This document shows positions 55,836 through 64,000 of a stretch of 64,000 bases of DNA, piece by piece (the stretch's first letter is position 1; each line of letters starts with the position of its first letter). This DNA comes from Gordionus sp. m RMFG-2023 (lineage: Eukaryota; Nematomorpha; Gordioida; Chordodea; Parachordodidae). The position numbers and the translations under genes are program-made. Location: NCBI RefSeq assembly GCF_954871325.1, contig NC_088775.1, positions 7,603,561 through 7,667,560 on the forward strand. The letters are read 5' to 3'. Below the pieces are notes generated by a model that was not told the DNA's origin, searched no databases, and saw nothing but the letters and a program-made list of their open reading frames with translations.

Positions 55836-56639
55836 ATTACTATAATCTCACACCTATCTATAAAGGAACATAATACAATATTAAGTTTATTTTATTCCCC
55901 TCCCCAATATATTTTCATATTAACAATTTAATAAAAAAAACCCATAAAAGAGTGTCATTCATTCCATAATGAAACTCATAATATACTTATATGTTTATAT
56001 AGGTAAGGCTAATTGTTTCCACGATAAGTTTTTTTTTTTAAAGTAAAATAAATTTCCTTCAATTTTCTCTTTCTTAATGATATTTGTATTTGAGATCTGC
56101 AAAGATCGACTTTAGGGCCGAGCAGGGTTTTCAAAAAAAAATTAAAACGATCTATTTTATATTTGTCAATCTAAAATATTCATATGTGAGTCGTATGGTG
56201 GAAATATATTTTAGTTACATTTTAATTTTGTTAAAATCACTTAAACTTATGAAATTTTAAGCAAAAAAGTGTTTTTTTTATTGTTTGCGATATTTTGATA
56301 ACTAAAAATTATTATGCGTCTCTATCTAGATATATATTTTTTCAAAATGTGTCTATATATAGATACATTAAAAGTAATCTTAATAACTTTAAGGGTAATG
56401 CAAATATATCCAAATTAGAGAAGTCTCAGAATACAAACAACATATATTTTTTTGAAGTATTATATTATATTTAAACTTAAGGGAAAAAAAGTACATATGC
56501 CTTGAAAAATTTTAATATTAAAACAAATTTTAATATAATTAAGCTAATTTTTTTATTTATAAAACAATATAGCAACGATCATCATATTATAGTATTGACA
56601 ACCTTGAAATGCTCTTTAAAATAAAAATTCTTCCTGATC

Positions 56640-56880
56640 TCTTTGAAAGAAGATTTTTTTTGAGAATGTTTCAAACAAGTTTTTTTTGATCAAATTTTAC
56701 ACAAAATTCCAAAACTTTTTTGTAAAAAAAAGAAGTGTTTTATAAGTAAATCCTTTGCGATTTTTATGCACCTAGAATCTTTTCATAATGAAATCATATT
56801 TTTTTTTTTAATTTCGTAACCTTCAATAGATTTTTTTGCTGAAAAAATTTTGGGCGAAAATGTTGATTGACAATATTTTA
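56640..56880. repeat. Dispersed T/A-rich repeat, copy 2
   Basis: GAAGATTTTTTTTGAGAATG then GATCAAATTTTACACAAAAT, as at 22,665. Confidence 0.6.
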
Positions 56881-57067
56881 AAATATTAGGTGGACACTGG
56901 TTCCTACATCAAAGTTGATAGTTTAAAAAAAATATCGAGAATATAAATGTTAAATCTGAGTTTATGTGTTCGAGCACCTAAGAAATTGAGATAAATATAG
57001 TTGAAAAAAGAGAGTTTGGTAACCTCAACTAAAACATGTCTTACCATGCCGAATTGTCATACCCAAA

Positions 57068-57155
57068 ATTAGCATAATAAATTGACCTTACTTGCTTAAT
57101 GATTAAATTAGCATAATAAATTGACCTTACTTGCTAAATGATTAAATTAGCATTG
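57068..57155 (+). repeat. Tandem repeat, two 39-bp units plus a partial third
   Basis: Units at 57,068-57,106 and 57,107-57,145 differ at one base; a partial third unit follows (ATTAGCATTGC). Confidence 0.93.
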
Positions 57156-57766
57156 CTAATTATTTTATATATATAGGTTAGCGAGAAGTATTCCACGAAA
57201 TTTTCTATAGTGCACAGAAGCTAAGAGAATTTTAAAAAGAGTTTTTAACGAGGAAGTTGTGAACAGAAGCAGCGTCTATACAAAATGAGAAGAGGAGGCA
57301 TTTGCTTTCATTTTTGTAAGAAAGAAGGGTTGAAATCCAAGGGTGGAAGGGGGTAGTCTAGGAGACAAAATTAGCTGAACTTAAATAAAAAAAAAATAGA
57401 TAACCAATAATTAAGATGGGCATCATCATGAATATTTGTCCATATTTTTTTTAAATTCTATAATGGCAAATAAAAATAAGTGTTAAAAAGACAAAATTTT
57501 ACAACGAACTCACAAAGGTAATCAAATTCAAATTATATCGTAGATATTGGTCAAAATGTGTAGAAAACGTTTACAAAAAAAAAAATTATATCTTGTCTTA
57601 AACATATCGAAATAAAATTTATATGAGATTATGGTATGGATTCGATACAAACGAAAACTACTGTTTCACAAATTAACTTTAGTGCGAAATCAAATTAAAT
57701 TTTTAGGAAGCTTTTAAATAAGATACCATACCATATGTGTTGGTAAGACTATATATCAAAAACCCG

Positions 57767-57977
57767 CAGAGGTACCAGTTGCACGGCCCAGCCCAGATAT
57801 TTTTTTGGCCCGGCTCATGTTTTTACAAATAATATTCAGGCCCTGTCCGAATTTTTAATGGCGATATATACGGGCCCGACTCGGGTATTTAAAAAAATTC
57901 AGATCCGGCCAAGCCTGCCCTGATTATTTTTGGAAAAAGTAAAACACATCTCGACAGGCAGGGTCTGCAGGTCTCTG
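57767..57977. mobile_element. CCGGGCC-rich MITE, second copy
   Basis: 211 bp. The left end CAGAGGTACCAGTTGC is diverged; the right end, in reverse, is CAGAGACCTGCAGACC. Internal GGCCCGGC blocks as in the copy at 3,392. Confidence 0.72.
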
Positions 57978-58811
57978 CCATTTATATAAGATATAATAAA
58001 ATATCTCGACAAATACTGCAGATAGAAACCCTGAAATTCCTGTTTCCCAAACCATATAGAATTTTCCATTCTAAGCTTATTCATCTCTTTTCACTTCGAT
58101 TAATCGTCTATATTTATCATTATATGAAGGTACAATGTCATTTAATTGACATACAAACCACTAAATGGCCCTATAGCTGACTCTTATGTATGGAAATTTT
58201 TAAAACGCATTCAATAAATGAATCACCAATCCATTAGTACATGTAATATCAGTGATTCCAATACTATTATTCAATAAAATTATTAAATCATATTTTATCC
58301 CACCCGTTTCATATCCATAAAAATTCTTAAATAACCAATAAATGACTCCATCTCTACTTTTTTTATTATTATAATTTTTTATTGACTTATAAATATTCAT
58401 GAACACACAATTAATTTTAAATAATTTTAAACATTTTCTTTTCGTATAATTTTAGCTAAAGCTAGTTGTTTTTTTTAATGTGACTTTTTTTTAAAATACT
58501 AAATATCATAACATAATAAATATATTTAAAGAACATAAATAATTCCAAAACCTTGTCAAATTTTAATAATATTAAAATCGATGACTTAACTTTGGATATA
58601 TAATAAATTACGTATAAAATAATAAATATAAATATGCATTATTACAAATGATATAGTTATGTAAACGAATAAGCTCTGAAAATATAATTTGGGATTTATT
58701 TGCAAAAAAAAAAATAAGGTTTATTACAACAAGAAGTTCTTGGTAGTTCATTTTCCATCTATTTTCCCAATTTTTTATATAATTAAACTAGATTCTATAT
58801 GGTGTGCACAG

Positions 58812-59035
58812 TAATGTTGTTAAACGGCTCGTTCTGAGACGATTTTTAAAAATGGCTCACTCAATATTTCATCCAGAAAAATATCATCCAATCCCGAAGA
58901 TTTTGCTCATAGATGGAACAAAGGTCTAGACATATATTATCGAAATCCTGAGACTTAGGGCATAATTTTTCTGGCTAAAATATTGAGTTAGCCATTTTTA
59001 AAAATCGCCTCAAAACGAGCCGTTTAACAACACTA
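58812..59035. mobile_element. Foldback hAT MITE, full copy with perfect target duplication
   Basis: 224 bp. Flanked by GTGCACAG on both sides (58,804-58,811 and 59,036-59,043), an exact 8-bp duplication, which places this TAGTGTTGTTAAACGG family in the hAT superfamily. Any open frame across it is a shadow of the palindrome. Confidence 0.93.
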
Positions 59036-59199
59036 GTGCACAGTGCATGTCTACAATGGGCGGGTTTTTATGAGCAGGCATGATTGGCATGTTTATACAT
59101 TTTAAACATTTGAGCAGGCTAGTTGGGTAAAACATCTTAAACAAAGGGACGAGTCATTAAATTTGATATTATTTAAGGGGCAGAATGAGTAGGAAAGTA

Positions 59200-59395
59200 G
59201 GGTAGTTAACTTTTTATAAACGGCTAACTCAATATTTTCAGCCAGATAAATATTGCCTAAGCCTGGAGATTTTACGAATATATTTCCAAACCTTTGTGCC
59301 ATCTATGATCAAAATTTTCAGGGTTGCATTAATAATTTTCTGGGTAAATATTGAGTTAGCCGTTTTTAAAAATTGACTTCAAATCGGGCTAAAAT
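59200..59395. mobile_element. Foldback hAT MITE, ends degraded
   Basis: Inner palindrome (ACGGCTAACTCAATATTTT and complement) is clear from about 59,221 to 59,375; both termini are lost or diverged. Lies 165 bp from the full copy ending at 59,035. Confidence 0.75.
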
Positions 59396-60009
59396 TTAAA
59401 ATTAAAAATTGATTTTGTTTATTTTATTATATTTCATATTTTATAATTTTTTAATAAATAATATATTTAAATAAATAAAAAGCCGACTCAACCTATGAAT
59501 AAAAGTTGAAATTCTTCTTTTTTTTAAAAAAAAAAATAAACATTAATAAATTTATCAATTTTTCCAAATGATTTAAAAAAATAATAAAAATTTAGAGAGA
59601 GAGAAGAAAAAAAAAGAAATTTCCGAGCTACAATAAAAATTTCTTCAACCATTAATCTAACCTACAACTTAAAAATGTATATAATAATTTATCTTAAAAA
59701 ATACCGACATTGAAAATAGTAACGAATACAGAAAATGACATGGCCGAATATTATTTATAGTTGAATATGTCATAATAAGAGTGGGGGATGTTCTTGTAAT
59801 TTAATGTGGTCAATATAACCTTCGAGGATATTTTAATAATACCTTTAATTTTTTTCTAAATAATAATTACCTATGTTCAAAAAATATGTTTGCGGAAAGG
59901 TTTTGCCAAAATAAAAAGTTACCAAAAAAATATCTTAAATAAATAAAACGTATTTATATAATAAAAAGTTTCTATATTTATTATCTTATAAAATGGAATA
60001 CATTCTTAT

Positions 60010-60089
60010 CTTCTTTCTTTCTTTCCTTCCTTCCTTCCTTCCTTCCTTCCTTCCTTCCTTCCTTCCTTCCTTCCTTCCTTCCTTCCTTT
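60010..60089 (+). repeat. (CTTT)n/(TTCC)n microsatellite
   Basis: Starts as three or four CTTT units and continues as an uninterrupted TTCC tetranucleotide run of about 65 bp to 60,089. Confidence 0.97.
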
Positions 60090-60248
60090 AATGATAGATT
60101 AGATATTAAAATTTAAATTTTTATTACCCAATTTTGTAAAAAAAATATTCCTTAAAATTGGCTATTTTAATTGAAAATTTTGATTAATTATCGAAAAATC
60201 GCGCACTTTCCCCCAGATTAGTATATTCTACTCAATGACTTAATCATA

Positions 60249-60544
60249 CTTAGACTGACTATGCATTCATTAAAAGTGTACATCAATGAAAATCAGCTTG
60301 GGACGCCATTTTGGTTATCCATATCACTATTACAAATTTTGAACGAGAGGCCAATTTATTTCTATGTCTGGCGCAAACTTTATTAAAGAATTGTCTGATC
60401 ATCGAGATAATAAGGAAGCAAGTTATCAATTTAATATTAGTTTTAAAAATGAGGATAATTACTATATGGATTACCAAAATGGCGGGTCTAGCTGATTTGC
60501 ATTCAACGACGCTTGCATTATTATGAATGCATCGTCAGTCTGGG
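60249..60544. mobile_element. Tc1/mariner-like foldback MITE (GATGCATTCATTA), copy 2
   Basis: 296 bp between TA dinucleotides (60,247-60,248 and 60,545-60,546). Ends CTTAGACTGACTATGCATTC and, in reverse, CCCAGACTGACGATGCATTC. Arms are so alike that the two strands read as similar frames (60,283-60,477 - and 60,311-60,526 +, both starting MVIHI), a mirror effect and not two genes. Confidence 0.85.
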
Positions 60545-61739
60545 TATTATTATATGTCATTAATTCTATTGACAAAAATATCTAAATTCTAACACAAAAA
60601 GGGACAATAAAAATTTAATTGCAAGATATCGACAGTGGTTTGATTGGGTCTCCCTTACTAATAAATAACATGTATTCTTCTTATGGTTTTTTTTTTAAAA
60701 AAATGGTCGGATTTTTAGGATTCTATACTCTAATCGGAGTTCAGATTTGAGATGCTCAATGAGCCGCTTGGGCCTACTCGCGAGCCAGACACCTGAATAT
60801 ACTCTCTAGGTTTGGATGCCTAGTCTATTCAAATATTAATCTTAACCCTACATCCCGAATAAGCGTAAAGTTAAGTATTAATCCAACTAACTTAAAAGCC
60901 AATTAATTTTAATCTATCTTCAATTTACGGTGTCTTAAAATTTTTTAGTCTCATCTAATACTAATACTTCTTTTTTATTATGGTTTTTTAGATCAATATA
61001 TAATTATCTTATTTAAGGAAAATAAAATTTGTCAAAAAACAAAATTAAAATGTTCTTGTTGATTATAAGTTTGACAAGATTTTTTTTTTGTTTGAATTGC
61101 ACAATTCAACCATTTTAATGATAAAAAATAAAAATCATTTATCTATATAAATAAAATCTTTTTTACTTTAAAATGTCGTAAATATATATTTTTTTAAAAA
61201 AAATTCTTATTATTTATTCAAAGAGAGTAAAAAATTTTCCCTAAAAATTTTTTTTTATTTAATATTAGCTCTAGCTTTTAATAATGATTATTTAATTAAT
61301 TTATCCACTGAATCGAGAATTAGGAATGAATGATCAAGATAGCGATCATGAGTTAAAAGGCGACTGATGATAGTTTTTGCAGAAAAGTATTTAATCTTTT
61401 AGAGTACATTCAAGATATTAATCTCTTATGAAATCATAATTTATATATTTTTTTTCATTTTTTTAAAAAAAATAAAATATTTAATTTACACTTTGACAAG
61501 CCATTTTTTCTCCTTTTACATTTCTTTAATCCTAAAACTATGACTGTGTTTCAAAAATTCATTTTCATAATTTATTTATCTGCTTTATATTTTGTCACTA
61601 AGGCGAGGGCAGAAGGAGCCACTTATAAGCAAGACCCCTGTTTCAACAGCTGATTTAAAAAAAAATGTTTTGCATAATATGAAGGATAAATCTCAACTCA
61701 AAGAAATGTTCAACTGAAGCATATTTTTTAAAATTAGGG

Positions 61740-62490
61740 CAAAGCATCTGATGTAAGGAATAGGATTAAAGGTTAGAGAGATATGGATTAGGGTAGTGAT
61801 GTTAAAAAGCACGATTCGGATCGATTTAAAAAAACGGCTTTATTAAGATTATAACCAAAATAACATTATGCAAGCCTAAAGATTTTGCTCATAGCTGGCA
61901 GGAATACTTGGATTGCCAAATCTCGATGCTTACATGATATTATTTTAGCTAAAATCTTAATCGAGAGGTTTTGAAAAATCGGGCTTTTTAAACAACAATA
62001 GGTTAGAGTTAAGATATATTAAAGACACGCGCCTCTAGCGTTGGCCCAACAGAGCTACCCTAGGTTTTCCTCATTACCATCTAATTGGAATTAATTTAAT
62101 TTGGGAGTAAAGTAAAAATATGAGGAGCCCTCCACACGCTTGTGGGCAAGCCGCACGTACTTGTAGGCGTAACATTTCGAAAAATGTTACTTAAACCTCT
62201 ATAGGCTTATTAAAAAGGAGTGGGGCAGAAAAAGAGCCTATACCCGAGAACCAAAGTATAATTTAATTACTTTAAGGGTGTGTGGTGGCTGATTTTAAGT
62301 TTAAATTCTTGAGTGTAAGTCTTAATGAGATTGATTTTTTAAATAAAAATCAGCTTTATTGATAACCTGTTCAAATAGGATAGCTATGTGAATATAAAAT
62401 AGACTAATATAAATTTAAACAAGTTAGCTGTTATAATGGCAATTTCCCTTGAGTTGGACCATAATCAATATAAAGCATGTTATAAAACAT
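61740..62490 (+). repeat. Dispersed repeat (GTTGGACCATAATCA family), interrupted copy
   Basis: Left portion 61,740-61,793, then a foldback MITE, then GGTTAGAGTTAAGATATA (62,001) and, further on, GGCAATTTCCCTTGAGTTGG at 62,439. The intervening 62,030-62,350 is unassigned and GC-richer, with a small AACATTTCGAAAAATGTT hairpin at 62,171. Confidence 0.55.
61794..62000. mobile_element. Foldback hAT MITE inside another repeat
   Basis: Diverged copy beginning TAGTGATGTTAAAAAGC and ending AAACAACAATA. Flanks GATTAGGG and GGTTAGAG agree at 6 of 8. A related unoccupied locus is visible at about 53,880-53,905 (GGTTAGGGCTAAGATATA). Confidence 0.82.
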
Positions 62491-62939
62491 AACTTGATTA
62501 TGATAAGACTTAAGTTTATATTTTCCTAGTTCAAGTTGTAGTCATGGAACTTCATAACTCCAGTTACATTCAATTTAGTTTTTAACATAAGTAACATATG
62601 CAGTTGGATTCAAAATCGAATACGATGTTTAAAAATATAAAACAATTTATTTGAATAAATTAGTAAATCCTATGAGGTTAGGAAATAGGGATTTCAGTAT
62701 TACTATCAGCAATATTTGTCGAGGGAATTTTAAAAAAATTTTATACTTAATTTTACTAAAAATTTGTAATTGAAAATTTTTTTTATCCCCATAAGCAAAA
62801 CCAGTTTGTATTTAAGGCTGAATTTTTTTTTACCCTAAAAAATTCGAGATGCGTATTGTATTGATTATTTGGTAAAGGGGATAGTTTGATGGATATTTTT
62901 TTTATTTTTTGCTATTTTTGTGTATTTTAAAATCATTAA

Positions 62940-63215
62940 TTGAACGCTTTATTTTAAATTTAAAAATCTGATTTTGTCGGAAATACATTTCAATAGGTTT
63001 ATAATACCCCAATCTATTAATTTCAGACAATTTCATTAATGAAATTTTGAGGAAATTTCAACTTACCTTAATAATATTTATTTTAAAAATTGTGAAAATA
63101 TTAATATAAATTAAGATTTCTAAAAAGGTTGGACATAAAATTGTCTGATATTTATAGAGTGAGGTATTCTACACATTAAATGTATTTCTGACAAAATAAC
63201 ATCTATATATTTAAT
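62940..63215. mobile_element. Palindromic MITE family 3, diverged
   Basis: AAATCTGATTTTGTCGGAAA on the left and TGTATTTCTGACAAAATAAC on the right flank an AT-rich centre. Confidence 0.6.
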
Positions 63216-64000
63216 AAAACGGTTAATGATTTAAAATGCAAAATCTATTGCACATATAGGGAAAACCCATTAAAATTTCGCCTGACCGATTATTAACCGT
63301 TTTATAATTTGTTTGGAAAAAAAATTTCCATAGAGTTGTTCGAATTATCTCCTAATTAAAGAATAGACTCTTATGAAACTTCACACATTTAGTTCTTTTT
63401 TTTGGTTTTATATAAGTTTTCTTAAAACATTAATAGTTTATTTTTGATTAAGGCTATTTGGGATTTAAATAACCGGATGTATCATGGAGATACGTAATAT
63501 ATGCATGAACTGTAAGTTACCTTAACACATCCAGAAAACTCTCTTTCAGTGAAAAAAAAATAAATAAAAACAAACAAATATTTAGCACGAAAAATTCGTT
63601 CCTGTTTCCTTATCAACCTTCGGAAAAATTCAGATCTGAATAAGATAGGAAAAAAGATTATACCCACCTTTTGCGCATCCTAAAATATTTATATATTCGC
63701 CAAAAGATTGGCTTAAAAATTTGCCTATTTACATTTCAACGGCTCACCTATTATCCATCGTTAATAATAGTATTTTTTTTTATTAGTCATTTATTTTAGT
63801 CTGTCCTTTTTTTAAAAAAAAAAATTGTTTTAACGTAATATCTAATGCCAAATAATATAATATTTTAATAGAAGATTATTTAATTTTATAATAAAAATTT
63901 AAACTTTAATCAATAGTGGTTGACAGTAAGTTAAAGATGAAATTTTTTTGCTTTTAATTTGAGTAAATATTATTGTTATTGTAGACATAGCCCAAAATTC
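63216..64000. other. AT-rich sequence to window end, no gene seen
   Basis: The minus frame 63,482-63,667 lacks any recognised feature. No repeat family identified. Confidence 0.5.

Larger units (their letters stand above)
55836..57766. other. AT-rich intergenic sequence
   Basis: Contains a GAGATCTGCAAAG scrap (56,093), the repeat at 56,640 and the tandem repeat at 57,068. No coding supported. Confidence 0.5.
59396..61739. other. AT-rich intergenic sequence
   Basis: Apart from the microsatellite (60,010) and the MITE (60,249), nothing is recognised. The patch 60,735-60,830 (GATGCTCAATGAGCCGC, GCGAGCCAGACACC) is GC-richer and unassigned. Confidence 0.5.

Noticed and set aside
60283-60526. Two overlapping open frames on opposite strands as a gene pair
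   Set aside because: They are mirror readings of one palindromic MITE.

Overview
The window is an AT-rich piece (roughly three quarters A+T by eye) of a eukaryotic nuclear genome, almost certainly from an invertebrate animal. The support is a spliced phosphomannomutase gene whose seven introns have the same phases as I recall for human PMM2, together with hAT and Tc1/mariner-type MITEs, LINE fragments and a trace of a Gypsy-like retroelement. The species cannot be named from the sequence. Most of the window is transposon-derived or unassignable AT-rich DNA; host coding sequence makes up only about 5%.

Host genes. (1) PMM, a complete phosphomannomutase, lies on the + strand in 8 exons from 42,686 to 54,925. 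It encodes 253 residues with all catalytic motifs. Two introns are tiny (46 and 42 bp), three are 3.3-3.5 kb and packed with mobile elements, and two are 0.5-0.6 kb. (2) A single-exon 671-residue protein on the - strand (32,432-34,447) has a kinase-like fold but lacks the catalytic Asp and the DFG, so I call it a pseudokinase. (3) A Ser/Asn/Pro-rich open frame of 203 codons on the - strand (7,900-8,511) is probably a coding exon; its last codons coincide with a possible splice donor. About 0.8 kb beyond the PMM stop, on the opposite strand, is an inverted copy of PMM exon 6 with its splice acceptor and part of the preceding intron (55,705-55,835).

Mobile DNA. The hAT superfamily dominates. 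There is a 1.7 kb hAT with a perfect 8-bp target duplication (40,461-42,178), a 3.1 kb hAT with long inverted arms (36,300-39,394), a nested hAT relic (13,081-14,130), and two oppositely oriented mini-hATs that keep the transposase C-terminus (15,077-15,642 and 19,528-20,122). MITE families include a foldback family beginning TAGTGTTGTTAAACGG (about a dozen copies), a GGCCCGG-rich family beginning TAGAGATCTGCA, and a GATAC-repeat family beginning CAGAGTTGTTAAA. Tc1/mariner-like foldbacks with TA duplications lie at 26,036, 31,891 and 60,249. Four 3' fragments of one non-LTR retrotransposon family are recognisable (3,950-6,480 -, 16,990-18,190 -, 20,990-21,480 -, 48,550-49,690 +). A Gypsy-like LTR-retroelement fossil sits in PMM intron 5.

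Layout: 0-3 kb repeats and MITEs; 3-6.5 kb LINE with a nested hAT MITE; 7.9-8.5 kb candidate exon; 9-32 kb transposon graveyard; 32.4-34.4 kb pseudokinase; 36.3-42.2 kb two hATs; 42.7-54.9 kb PMM; 55-64 kb inverted exon copy, MITEs and a TTCC microsatellite. The host genes show no sign of working as a cluster; they are separate genes in a transposon-rich landscape.
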